DNA of 64,000 nucleotides, taken from Chlorobiota bacterium. Lineage in GTDB: Bacteria > Bacteroidota > Ignavibacteria > Kapaibacteriales > NICIL-2. This document shows, piece by piece, positions 17,392 to 27,300 of the stretch. Each line of letters starts with the position of its first letter. Within the stretch, counting starts at the first letter, position 1. The stretch is taken from positions 398,215 to 462,214 of the forward strand of contig JAOAGY010000032.1 of assembly GCA_026415505.1 (NCBI GenBank), given 5' to 3'. A program made the position numbers and the translations under genes. Below the pieces are notes generated by a model, which saw only the letters and a list, made by a program, of their open reading frames with translations, was not told the origin of the DNA and searched no databases.

Positions 17392-19282
17392 GCTGAACGT
17401 TCGGTAGAATTTGCACCGAGGAGCCGAGCGTCCGGCGAAGCTCGTACCATCCCGATAGTGTCAGTTCTACAAGATCGGTACGAAGGCGAAGCGCAACATC
17501 GGGTGCGATGCTACGCTGCGCGCTCGACAACTGCGACAGCGACGATAGCGACATCTCTTGCACGAGCGCATACCAACGGCAGCCCATACCGATCGCCAGA
17601 TCGCTTGTAAATGGGCGCCAGAGCAAAAGCCGGATGAATTGCTCATAACCGCTACCGGTGGGACGCTCGGCGAAGCGCTCCCACGAAAAGTCGCCACGGA
17701 GGAACCAACGGAAATAGAGTTGCGCTTGCACTTCTGCATGCGTTGTTCGCAGCTCGATCGAATCGCGATAGATAAACTGACGGAAGGAAAAACTCGACGG
17801 CACACCGCTTCGCCCTTCGAAATCGTACGAAGTGTATTGCGCAAGTATCTCGACCGACGGGAACCAACCGATGGCTGAGTGCACATAAGCGAACCGACTC
17901 GCCAACCGAAACGAGCGATTCCAATTGCTCAAGGCGCTTCGCTGTGCTCGCAGAAAGACCAGATGCACCCCAGCATACTCGAATGTCGTCCGACTAACGA
18001 GGGACGACGACCATGTACGAGCCAACGATAGCCGGACACCGAGCGAGAGTTCGTCTCGATCGTCGTAATTGAGCGTGCTCGGAGTATCGTAGCGAACGAT
18101 CGAGCTTTGTGCGGATAAGTGCAGGGTATCGCGCCAACCCATCTCGATGAAGCTCTCGCCCCACAATCGAGTGCGATGAGTGATGTTGTCTCGCATTCGT
18201 TCGCTCTGGCGCACATCCTCGACTAACTGTGGCGTCGGCGGTTCGAAGCGATCGAGCGTTGCATTGCTTTCATCTCGACAATAAATAGCAAGCCCCAGCG
18301 TGTGTAGCATGTTCGGTACCATGACAGAAATGGTAGCGACAACGCTCCCATTGAGTTCATCGAGACGACGACGCACGAACGTCAAGGAACTCTGCACATC
18401 AGGAGAATCGAAATAGCGTTCGACAGCGGCGATTTGCATCTCCGGTTGAACGGTCAATAGCAACCACCGCCCGGCTGATTGCTGCAGGGACCCTGCCACC
18501 GTCCAGCGCTCTTCGTCGCGATGTTCGAGAGCACGCTGCGTTCCGAGACCGAGCAATGTGAAATAGTCGCGAAGCTGGCGCTGATATCCCACTCGAAGAC
18601 TAAATGGAACGAAATCCGAGCCTGCCGTAGTCGCAAGCTCGATTTGTGCCGTAGCATCGGCATTGCGACGCAGCGACAATCGAACGAACTGACCGCTCAG
18701 ATCGGCACGCGCAGCAAGGTCGCCGACACTCAACTGACTGTACGTCCGTGAGCCGAAAACGATACCCTGTTCTTCGACACCGAGTTGAATCGTTCGCTCC
18801 CCACCACCGTAGAGTTCAGTATTACCGGCTGACCAGCTATAGCCTACTCCGCCGACCAACCGCACTCGCTCCAAACGCGAAATACCCAGCGATCGCGAAT
18901 CGTTCGATACATCCCACTCGATGCGCGGGAATAAATCGAATTGCGGACTTAGTCGGAAGCGCCAATCCGCTCGAAGCTGCTCGTCATCCCGATACGACGG
19001 CGTACCCGTCAGCAACGAAGCGCCTCGATAGCGCTGCTGGAGCAAGAAGCTCCCACCCCACACCGACTGCCGAATGAGGGCGTCACCGAAGAAGAGCGAT
19101 GTGAATGCCACTTGTGACACGCCATACGCTATTTGGGGCTGCAGCGAGACAGTGTCCGACAGTTGCGGTACAACCTGACTTGTACTGCTGACAGTCAAAG
19201 CGACCGCCAACACCGCTACAGCACAAGCATTTCGCTCATGTCGTTCCGCGTAAGCGCGGATCCGTCGCGTCGCGGAGCGCAT
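17369..19282 (-). CDS. Unrecognised candidate outer-membrane beta-barrel protein
   Basis: 637 residues. An Arg-rich n-region (residues 1-18) and hydrophobic core (AVAVLAVALTVSSTSQ) make a signal peptide. Nearly all of the mature protein consists of alternating-polarity strands broken by charged turns (for example RLSLRRNADATAQIELATT, LTVQPEMQIAAVER, LHLSAQSSIVRYD), with frequent Arg and aromatic residues. This suggests a large transmembrane barrel; I cannot assign a family. It follows the two ABC permease genes on the same strand, and its start lies 47 bases inside the 3' end of the second, so co-transcription is likely. A role in uptake of the permease substrate is possible but unproven. Confidence 0.55.
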   Translation of the reverse strand: MRSATRRIRAYAERHERNACAVAVLAVALTVSSTSQVVPQLSDTVSLQPQIAYGVSQVAFTSLFFGDALIRQSVWGGSFLLQQRYRGASLLTGTPSYRDDEQLRADWRFRLSPQFDLFPRIEWDVSNDSRSLGISRLERVRLVGGVGYSWSAGNTELYGGGERTIQLGVEEQGIVFGSRTYSQLSVGDLAARADLSGQFVRLSLRRNADATAQIELATTAGSDFVPFSLRVGYQRQLRDYFTLLGLGTQRALEHRDEERWTVAGSLQQSAGRWLLLTVQPEMQIAAVERYFDSPDVQSSLTFVRRRLDELNGSVVATISVMVPNMLHTLGLAIYCRDESNATLDRFEPPTPQLVEDVRQSERMRDNITHRTRLWGESFIEMGWRDTLHLSAQSSIVRYDTPSTLNYDDRDELSLGVRLSLARTWSSSLVSRTTFEYAGVHLVFLRAQRSALSNWNRSFRLASRFAYVHSAIGWFPSVEILAQYTSYDFEGRSGVPSSFSFRQFIYRDSIELRTTHAEVQAQLYFRWFLRGDFSWERFAERPTGSGYEQFIRLLLWRPFTSDLAIGMGCRWYALVQEMSLSSLSQLSSAQRSIAPDVALRLRTDLVELTLSGWYELRRTLGSSVQILPNVQLNVVHRL

Positions 19283-20279
19283 CGCCGATCAGGTTGTAGC
19301 AGCTAACCGTTAGAAAAATCATCGAGCCCGGGAATACACCCATCCACCATGCGCTGACGTCGGAACGTGCCCGGAACAACATCGAACCCCAGGTCACGAC
19401 AGTCGGCGGAACGCCGAAGCCGAGGAAACTCAACGCCGACTCGGTCAACACGGCACTGGCGACTCCGAATGCAGCAGCAACAAGGACCGGCGCAATCGCA
19501 TTCGGCAACACATGATGAAACAGGATTCGTGCGGTCGAATAACCGAGTGCTTCTGCTGCAGCGACGTAATCGAGCGAACGGATGCGGAGCACTTCCCCAC
19601 GTATCAACCGTGCGACTGTCGTCCAGTTCGTCAGCCCGATCACAGCCATGACGAGAGCCAAACGTCCGGTGTACACGACATCCTGCACCAATGCGACGAT
19701 CGTAATGATGAAAAAGAATGTCGGGAGCGACAAGACGACCTCGATTGCGCGTGAGATGACGACATCTACCCATCCGCCGAAGTATCCGGCAATCGCGCCG
19801 AGTACAATTCCGATCGCCAATGCAATACCCATTGCGATGAAGCCGATCGCAAGAGCTGTCCGCGTACCGTGTATCAGCCCTGCGAGAATATCGCGACCGA
19901 TATCATCGGTGCCGAGCCAGTGGCGTGCCGATGGCGCTCGATCGCGCGGTCGCAGGATCGTCGGATCCACTGTCTCTGCCGAGTACGGTATCGGCGGGAA
20001 AACCACCCAGTCGTAATCGAGTTGCTGCCATTGTTTGTGTTGTTCGATGTCGTTCGATCGAGCAAGCCCGACAGTAGCTGCATACTGTTCAACGATCGGA
20101 ACAAGAATGCGTCCGCGATACGATGCAACGATCGGCTTATCGTTGGCGAGGAAGTCAGCCGAGAGTGCAACGATACCGAGTGCGACAACGATCGCCAGCG
20201 CCACGACGCCGAGTCTGTTGCGTGCGTACTGTCGGCGAACATATGCAGCGTAGCTCTGTTTACGAGGTCCGTTTCCCAT
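19236..20279 (-). CDS. Oligopeptide-type ABC transporter permease (OppC/DppC/YejE-like)
   Basis: 347 residues with an N-terminal helix (about 22-45), then a ~90-residue extracytoplasmic insert containing FPPIPYS before HWLGTDDIGRDI. That extended loop recalls YejE-type permeases rather than plain OppC. The BPD_transp_1 domain follows with five helices. The coupling-helix EAA motif reads YVAAAEALGYSTARILFHHVLPN. It overlaps the oppB-like gene by 20 bases. No ATPase or substrate-binding protein is encoded in this window, so the rest of the transporter must be elsewhere. Substrate (peptide, nickel or other) cannot be told. Confidence 0.88.
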   Translation of the reverse strand: MGNGPRKQSYAAYVRRQYARNRLGVVALAIVVALGIVALSADFLANDKPIVASYRGRILVPIVEQYAATVGLARSNDIEQHKQWQQLDYDWVVFPPIPYSAETVDPTILRPRDRAPSARHWLGTDDIGRDILAGLIHGTRTALAIGFIAMGIALAIGIVLGAIAGYFGGWVDVVISRAIEVVLSLPTFFFIITIVALVQDVVYTGRLALVMAVIGLTNWTTVARLIRGEVLRIRSLDYVAAAEALGYSTARILFHHVLPNAIAPVLVAAAFGVASAVLTESALSFLGFGVPPTVVTWGSMLFRARSDVSAWWMGVFPGSMIFLTVSCYNLIGDALRDATDPRLRGTT

Positions 20280-21273
20280 AGCTGATTCGTGGATCCACGA
20301 CTGAATAGAGGATATCCGAAAGGAGAATGCCGATTAGCGTGAGGACCGCACTCAACGTGAAAATCGCCATGACCATTGGATAATCGCGTGCGACGAGCGC
20401 ACGGTATGATAGCTCGCCCATTCCGGGAATGCTGAAGATCGTCTCGACGATGACACTACCTCCGACGAGCCCGGGCAAAATTCCTGCAAGGAGCGTAACG
20501 ATAGGAATGAGCGAATTCCTCATCGCGTGGACAAAAACGACACGTCGTTCCGACAATCCCTTCGCGCGTGCAGTGCGAATGAAATCTTGCCGAATCGTTT
20601 CGAGCATCGCGCTCCGCATCTGTCGCGAAATGAACGCAAAGGAACCATACGTGTAAACAGCCATCGGCAATGCCAAATGCCAAAGGACATCGGCAAGTTT
20701 TTCACTCGTTGACAGGAAATCGAATCTGTAGGAAGTCAACCCGTGGGAAGGAAAAAGATACACGAACTCTGGATTGCAGACGAACGTCAGCGCAATCGTC
20801 GCTACCCAGAACGACGGTAACGAATACAGTGCAAAGAGCACGACCGTGGACAGGCGGTCCAGTATGGAACCCGATCGTATCGCTGAATACACGCCCAGCG
20901 GGATCGCGACGAGATATGCTAAAGCAACAGCAGCGATATTCATCACCAGGGTGACGGGCAGCCGCTCGGCGATTTTCTCCAGGACGGGACGATTGTCAAT
21001 GAACGAGACCCCGAAATCGAGACGTGCGATATCAGCCAGCCACAGCACGTACTGCTCGACGATCGGGCGATCGAGATGCATTTGTTTTCGCCAGAGCTCG
21101 AAAGTCTCCTGGCTCATCACATTCCGCGCCGATAACGTGCCTTCCGCACCGACTCCTGCTTTGACGGCAGCCGGATCACCGGGTGCAAGGCGCGTCAGCC
21201 CGAATGCGATGAGCGTGATCACGAGCAGGGTCGGTATGAAAAGCAGAATGCGCTGGAGAATGTACTGCAGCAT
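20260..21273 (-). CDS. Oligopeptide-type ABC transporter permease (OppB/DppB-like)
   Basis: 337 residues. The N-terminus MLQYILQRILLFIPTLLVI and LTRLAPGDPA is diagnostic of OppB/DppB permeases. Six helices are visible, and the coupling loop reads DFIRTARAKGLSERRVVFVHAMRNS. It ends with the conserved DILYSVVDPRISY. It forms a heterodimer with the following OppC-like permease, whose gene overlaps it by 20 bases. It lies 9 bases downstream of the CCA-type nucleotidyltransferase gene and probably shares its transcript. Confidence 0.9.
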   Translation of the reverse strand: MLQYILQRILLFIPTLLVITLIAFGLTRLAPGDPAAVKAGVGAEGTLSARNVMSQETFELWRKQMHLDRPIVEQYVLWLADIARLDFGVSFIDNRPVLEKIAERLPVTLVMNIAAVALAYLVAIPLGVYSAIRSGSILDRLSTVVLFALYSLPSFWVATIALTFVCNPEFVYLFPSHGLTSYRFDFLSTSEKLADVLWHLALPMAVYTYGSFAFISRQMRSAMLETIRQDFIRTARAKGLSERRVVFVHAMRNSLIPIVTLLAGILPGLVGGSVIVETIFSIPGMGELSYRALVARDYPMVMAIFTLSAVLTLIGILLSDILYSVVDPRISYGKRTS

Positions 21274-21282
21274 CGTATCCGC

Positions 21283-22776
21283 TCACGATTGAACGGTGGC
21301 GAATTTACCGTCCGACGGCTCGCGCTGAATCCGACGTCGAGAAAAACGTTCGTTCGCCTGACGTGCGAGTGCTTCGAATTCTTCGCGATGGTCGAGGAGA
21401 TATTGCTTTGCGTCCTCGTGCGTGTTGGGAATCTTACCGTCGAGAATCGCTTGCTCGATCGCGTCTTTGATGGCACCGACTGCCGGCGACGGCGGCAAAC
21501 TGAAAAGCTCCATGATCTCTTCCCCACGCACCGGCGATTGAAACGCTGCCAGGCGATCACGTTCGCGTACTTCCTGGATTCTGCGATACACGATGTCGTA
21601 GTTGGCAAGATATTGCTCGGCACGCTGGCGATTCTGCGTGGTGATGTCGGCGCGGCACAAGATGAACAAGTCGTCGAGCCATTCTCCAGCCTGAACGGCA
21701 AGCCGGCGCAAGGCAGAGTCGGTCACACCCTCATCGACGAGCGCCATTGGACGTTGATGCAAACGCACGAGCGTCTCGACATACGGCAGATGTTCCAACG
21801 GGAGCTTCAGACGTCGGAAGATTCGCTCCTGCCAGCGAGCGCCGAGTTCTTCGTGACCATGGAACGTCCAGCCGACACCGGGCACGAATTTTTTCGTCTT
21901 TGGTTTGGCGATGTCGTGAACCAGCGTCGCAAATCGCAGCCACACGTTATCGCTGACGACAGCGACATTGTCGAGCACCTTCATGGTGTGAAAGAACACG
22001 TCCTTGTGTGCGTATCGCCGATCGCCGTCGGTTGCCAGTTCGACACCCGCCAAGCGGTCGAGCTCCGGAAAAACGTAACGCAGCAGCCCGATCTTGTGGA
22101 GAATCACAAATCCGATGCTCGGCTTCGGTGCAGCCAACATTTTGAGCAGTTCGTCGGTGATGCGCTCTTGCGAGACGATCGTTATGCGCTCAGCCATTTG
22201 TTTGATGGCGTCGAACGCATCGTCTGCCAAGCGGAATTGCAACTGCGCAGCAAATCGCGCGGCGCGAATCATCCGGAGCGGGTCTTCGTGAAAGGTTTCC
22301 TTCGGCGGGCGCGGCGTCCGCAACAAACGACGTTCGAGATCAGCCAGCCCTCCCGTCAGATCGACGATAGTGCCGGCTTCCGGACCGACCAACGGAACTG
22401 CCAAAGCATTGACGGTGAAATCGCGACGGAAGATGTCGTCTTCGAGGGTACCGTCGCTGACGATCGGCTTTCGTGAACGCTCGTCGTATATCTCCTTTCG
22501 CGTACCGACGAATTCGATCGTATGCTCGCCGAGCGGCACCATTGCGGTTCGGAATCGTTCGTACACGATCGCTTTCGAACGGAAGTGCCGCGCGACTTTT
22601 TCGGCGAACGACAAGGCATCGCCGATCACCGTGCAGTCAATATCGGTGCGCTGGCGACCGAGCAAGCGGTCGCGCACATAGCCGCCGACCAGATAAACCT
22701 GCATTCGATGTCGTCGAGCCAAGCGTTGTAGTTTGACGACGATCGTATCGTCGAGCGGAAATTCCATAGGCTCCAT
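21283..22776 (-). CDS. CCA-adding enzyme / poly(A) polymerase family nucleotidyltransferase with HD domain
   Basis: 497 residues. The class II nucleotidyltransferase head has VGGYVRDRLLG (about 29-39) and the catalytic DxD in RTDIDCTV. It is followed by the basic motif RRDFTVNALA and an RFAAQLQF-type helix in the neck. A C-terminal HD phosphohydrolase domain contains LVHDIAKPKTKKF, as in CCA enzymes of many bacteria. It likely builds or repairs the CCA end of tRNAs, which fits the tRNA-Lys gene here that does not encode CCA. Start ATG 22776 or ATG 22767 are both possible; the second leaves a better distance from a promoter-like motif at 22790. Confidence 0.88.
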   Translation of the reverse strand: MEPMEFPLDDTIVVKLQRLARRHRMQVYLVGGYVRDRLLGRQRTDIDCTVIGDALSFAEKVARHFRSKAIVYERFRTAMVPLGEHTIEFVGTRKEIYDERSRKPIVSDGTLEDDIFRRDFTVNALAVPLVGPEAGTIVDLTGGLADLERRLLRTPRPPKETFHEDPLRMIRAARFAAQLQFRLADDAFDAIKQMAERITIVSQERITDELLKMLAAPKPSIGFVILHKIGLLRYVFPELDRLAGVELATDGDRRYAHKDVFFHTMKVLDNVAVVSDNVWLRFATLVHDIAKPKTKKFVPGVGWTFHGHEELGARWQERIFRRLKLPLEHLPYVETLVRLHQRPMALVDEGVTDSALRRLAVQAGEWLDDLFILCRADITTQNRQRAEQYLANYDIVYRRIQEVRERDRLAAFQSPVRGEEIMELFSLPPSPAVGAIKDAIEQAILDGKIPNTHEDAKQYLLDHREEFEALARQANERFSRRRIQREPSDGKFATVQS

Positions 22777-22789
22777 GCGTGTGTGCGTG

Positions 22790-22797
22790 CAAAATTA
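22790..22797 (-). promoter_or_regulatory. Bacteroidota-type -7 element (TAATTTTG) before the CCA-enzyme gene
   Basis: On the minus strand TAATTTTGCA is an exact TAnnTTTG match, 13 bases before ATG 22776 (22 before ATG 22767). The same ten bases occur before lpxC-fabZ. No clear -33 TTG. Confidence 0.4.
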
Positions 22798-22812
22798 CCA
22801 GTGACTTCGACG

Positions 22813-22852
22813 AAAAGCAGCGGAGCCTTTGCCGCTCTGGCAAAGGCTCCGC
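22813..22852 (-). terminator. Rho-independent terminator after susD
   Basis: A perfect 14-bp stem (22820-22833 with 22839-22852) with the 5-base loop GCTCT lies 22 bases past the susD stop. On the minus strand it is followed by a short T run (TTTT, 22813-22816). The U-tract is weak but the stem is very stable. Confidence 0.75.
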
Positions 22853-22874
22853 ACGTCGCCAGCACGATGGCTGC

Positions 22875-24260
22875 TTATTGATCCCACCACATCGGTTGGA
22901 ACTTCCAGTCAGCACTGGTCGAGCCGGGCGGGATATTGGCGCCGTTGAACAAACGCTCGCTCTGCGGCAGCGGGAAACGCCGGGGGATGCGGTTACCGCT
23001 CATCGGTGTGAGTGTCGGGAAATTCGTCCGTCGCCAGTCTGTCCACGTCTCGAATTGCGTGTAGAGTGCGATGTATTTCTGCGTCATGATCTGCTCGAGT
23101 GTCACATCACCGGCGGGGACGACGTTGGGATTCGACAGATACGTTTGAATGTCAGCATCGGCGACACCGAACCATTGCATCGAGGCACGGATGGCATCTT
23201 GGTATGCGGTCTTTGCCCCGCTCAGGTCGCCCGTGCGGAGCCGCGCTTCCGCTTCGATGAATTTCTGCTCGGCATACGATAGCAGCACAACCGGTGAGTT
23301 GATGGACGCGTAAAAGGCGCCGAGGTCGTCGTTATCCGGGATGGAATCAGTTGCGGTCTTCGGCTTGGCACCGATCATCGGGCGTCGCGGATCCTGCAAG
23401 CGATTCAGCAACCGGGCAAAGTATGGGGCAATGCGGATGTCGTTGCGATCTTGCACGAATCCAAACAATGGATTCGCATTCGTCGGACTCGACCCAAAAC
23501 GCATGACCAGATCGTCGCTATTCGACGCAAATCCATTGGCTATCGCCGCGAGCGCAGCATTCGATGCGGCAGCGGCATCCCGCTTGGTCAGGTGAATCGC
23601 ATAGCGCGCTTTGAGTGCATAGGCAGCTTTCTTCCACTTGGCACGATCGCCACCGTAGAAGTAGTCTTCGCTGCCCGGGCTCAAGACAGATTGTTTGTCG
23701 AGGTCTTGGATAGCTTGATCGAGCCATTGACCGATCGTTTGATACACCTGGGACTGGGGATCGTAGCGCGGCTGGGTATTCTGAGCACCTTTGAGTGCAT
23801 CCGACAGCGGGATGTCGCCGAAGGCATCGGTGAGATTGCCAGCAGCATATGCCATCAGAATCCGTGCGACGCCGGCATAATGCGGCGAGTTCTGCGCTTC
23901 GGCTTTCTGGAGAAGGATGTTGGCATTGTTGAGTATGTTGACGTACATCGCCTGCCAGTAGTTGTCAACATCGCCTTCGAGCAGTGCATAGTTTTCGTAA
24001 TAGCTACGATGCTGACGATCCACACCGCTGTGGTGCTGCGTCAGAAGGCTGGCAAACCGACTGGGATCGCTGCCGTAGTACCATGCCAAGCTGCCTTCAA
24101 CCGCTGGCAACAGCAGGTTCATCGGCGCATCGGAGGGATTGTTCGGATCCACGTTGAGTGACGTATCCACCCAGCGATCACATGCCAGCGGTGCAATCAT
24201 CATCAATGCGAGCATCATCGCCAGACCACTCGCGGCGATGCTACCGAAAATCTTTTTCAT
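22875..24260 (-). CDS. SusD/RagB-like outer-membrane nutrient-binding lipoprotein
   Basis: 461 residues from ATG 24260 (MKKIFGS), chosen because it opens a signal peptide with a Cys at residue ~27 after IAPLA. This is a slightly imperfect lipobox; upstream in-frame starts would run into susC. The mature part has the SusD pattern: DPNNPSDAPMNLLLPA near the N-terminus, TPR-like helices (YWQAMYVNILNNANILLQKAE, AYALKARYAIHLTKRDA) and the C-terminal RRTNFPTLTP with RIPRRFPLPQSE. It sits on the cell surface as the lid of the SusC channel encoded 40 bases upstream. No glycoside hydrolase is adjacent, so the ligand may be a peptide or other nutrient. A terminator follows. Confidence 0.9.
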   Translation of the reverse strand: MKKIFGSIAASGLAMMLALMMIAPLACDRWVDTSLNVDPNNPSDAPMNLLLPAVEGSLAWYYGSDPSRFASLLTQHHSGVDRQHRSYYENYALLEGDVDNYWQAMYVNILNNANILLQKAEAQNSPHYAGVARILMAYAAGNLTDAFGDIPLSDALKGAQNTQPRYDPQSQVYQTIGQWLDQAIQDLDKQSVLSPGSEDYFYGGDRAKWKKAAYALKARYAIHLTKRDAAAASNAALAAIANGFASNSDDLVMRFGSSPTNANPLFGFVQDRNDIRIAPYFARLLNRLQDPRRPMIGAKPKTATDSIPDNDDLGAFYASINSPVVLLSYAEQKFIEAEARLRTGDLSGAKTAYQDAIRASMQWFGVADADIQTYLSNPNVVPAGDVTLEQIMTQKYIALYTQFETWTDWRRTNFPTLTPMSGNRIPRRFPLPQSERLFNGANIPPGSTSADWKFQPMWWDQ

Positions 24261-24300
24261 TGCTCCAACTGTGAGATAGTTCAACATGATTGTTTCGAGG

Positions 24301-27300
24301 TTAGAAGCCTGCACGAATACCGAACCCGTACGAACGAATGCCGGGATTGTTGAAGTAGTCAATCCCTTGCCCATTCGTTGCACCGACAAGCGATGTTTCC
24401 GGATCGACACCGGTGTATTTGGTGCTCAAGAACACGTTCCGCCCCGTCACGAAGACATCGAGACCTTTGACAAAACCGAGTGCATCAGTGACAACCTTCG
24501 GCAGTCGGTACGAAATAGTGACTTCACGGAGACGGATCCACCCAGCATCCTCGACGAACGGTTCGGTGTTCGAGCTGTTGAAGGTGTTGTAAAAGCCACC
24601 TGTGCCCCAGAAGTTCTGACCCAAACCGTTGGAGACGACGATATCGTTCGGTACATACGTGACGTTTCCTTGATCGTCGGTGACCATCTTGACACCTTGC
24701 ACGATCCCATTGGCGATTGTAATGCCACCGAACGTACCATTGAGAGTACCACGGTTTTCGGTCTCCTTCGACATGCCGAAGTAGTTCAAAGCTGCACGTG
24801 TTCCATTCCACATCTTGCCGCCTTGCTTCCAATCGAGGATAGCGTTGATGCTCAAGTTGCTGTACGAAATGTTGAGATTGACACCAGCGATCCAATCGGG
24901 AATGAACGACCCCCACGAACGCTCTGTCTCATCGACGAGAGGCAAACCGTTGCTCCCCACAACGATCCTCCCTTGGGGATCGCGCATCCAACCACCGCCG
25001 TAAATCTGACCGTACTTCTGACCCTGAACAGCGCGGACCGAACCACCGGTGAATCCAGACAAGGATATCGTCTCAATACCCGGTGCGAGCGATTCAACTG
25101 TGTTGCTGAATGTCGAGAAATTGACATCGAGAGCGATATTCCAGTCTTGATCTTGATACGGTACCAGATGGAGCACTGCCTCGATACCGGAGTTCTTCAT
25201 CGTTCCAGCATTGCGGTATTGCGAGTTATAACCGCTCGAGCGCGCGATACTGACCGCAAGGATTTGGTCGATGTTGCGCGTTTGATAGAACGTCAAGTCG
25301 AGACCCACACGATTTTCGAGGAACTTGAGTTCGAGACCGAGCTCGATTTCTTCCCGCTTTTCGGGACGGAGATCCGGGCTGCCTAAAACCGAGCCGATCA
25401 TAAAGCCCGGCACACCATTGAGAGGCCATTGAACCGAAGTATTTACCCACCCATCCTGAATAAAAGCACGTGTGTACGGTGTGTTCAGGACGAACAGCGG
25501 CGCATCGCTCCCCACCGTGGCATACGACGCACGGAGCTTGCCGAAGGACAAAACGTCATTGTCGCCGAGCAATTCCGAAAAGACAAAGCTTGCGGCGATG
25601 TTGCCGTAACCGAACGCGTTGTTGTTTTTCGGCAGCGTGGTCGAGCGCTCGACGCGGTAGCTACCGTTCAGGTACAGAAGGTCGCGGTACGAAATCTGTG
25701 CATCGAAGAATGTCCCTAACCGTCGTAGTGTACCGTTACGGTAGTAGGGCGTAAATGTCGCTGCATTCGAGAGATCGTAGAAGTCGGGGATTGTCAGTCC
25801 GTCGCCTTGAATGAGCATGGTGCGAAAGTCGCTGTTGTAAAGCTGGGTTCCGAGCGTCAGCCGGGCACGAATGTCTTCGGTGATTTCCCGATTGAACGTC
25901 AAGAGCAGATCGGCGTTGATGTTGCGATTGCGCACGTCGCCATCGACGACACGACCAGCCGGAGCCGCCGCTGAGTTGATCGCGATAATATTACGTTCAC
26001 GAGTCGCATAGAGATCAGCACCAAGGCGGAACGTTGCCGAAAAACTGCCGAGTATTGCGTCACCGAACCAGCTCTCGGGGTAGTAGTCGAGCTGCGTCGA
26101 TCCGATGATGCGATCGGTGGCATCGGTATAGGCATTCTTGTTGATCGTCCAATACGGGTTGTCGTACACTCCATAGCCGCGATACGACCGTTGGCGACCA
26201 TCGGGGAAACTGTAGGCTGACGGATTGCTGACTGCATCGGGTCCGAATCCGTTCGAATTGTCGAACGACGGTGGAGTCCGCAGCAGCGCAAGCATGACAC
26301 CGGAAATATTGCTGCCCTTCTGCGACCGGCGTCCGCCCGAGCGAATGTACTGCGCCGACGTACTCACCTTCAAATCACTGCGCAAGTTGGCATCGGCATT
26401 CAATCGCAGCGAGCTACGGTCGAACGACGTAAGCGGTATCGTTCCTGTGGTGCGTGTATTCTGCACCGAGAAGTAGTACGACCCCCAGCTCGAACCCGAC
26501 GTGATCGCCAAGTTGTGATTGGTCGTACCACCGGTGGTGAAGAAGTTGCCGAGATTGTCGTATGGTGTCACCGGTTTGGCGTTCGCAGGTGCAGAGCTTA
26601 CACCGACGATCCTGCCATTTTTGTCCCACGGATAGTTAGTGCTCCCGTCGAAACGCAGGGTATCGAGAAGCGGTCCCCACGAGGTCGAAGTTCGCGTTTC
26701 AGGCCCACGGTATTGACCTCCCGTCCCTTGTGCAAAACGATTTTGCAGCTCCGGAAGCTTGTTGACTTCGTCGAATGTCGTGTTGAACGAATACTGAACG
26801 TTGACGGTACCATCCCGGCGACCTTTCTTTGTCGTGATCACGATTGCACCGGCGGCTGCTTGAAGACCGTACAGCGACGTCGCAGCAGCACCTTTGAGAA
26901 CGTTGATGCTTTCGATGTCGTCAGGGTTGATGTCGAGAATACGCGACACCTGATCGACACCGCTGACCATGTTGCCAGCATTTCCTTCGGCGACGTTCGA
27001 TGCATTCGTAAACGCTGCATAGTCGGAGTTGTCGATGAACACACCGTCAACGATGAACGCCGGCTGATTGTTGAACGAAATCGAGTTGACCCCGCGCAAA
27101 CGAATGTACGAGGCAGTACCCGGCGAACCCGAAGACGAGTTGATTTGTACGCCCGCCACTTTCCCCACGAGCGCGTTGACGAGGTTCTGCTCGCGATTCT
27201 GCGAGATGCTCGTACCGCTGATTTCTTGGGTGGCGTAGCCGAGCGACCGCTTTTCACGTTCGATACCGACCGCAGTGACGACGACCTTCTGAAGCTCGAG

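Noticed and set aside
21289..22476. 395-codon plus-strand frame
   Set aside because: Antisense to the CCA-enzyme gene, which has clear motifs; no recognisable protein.
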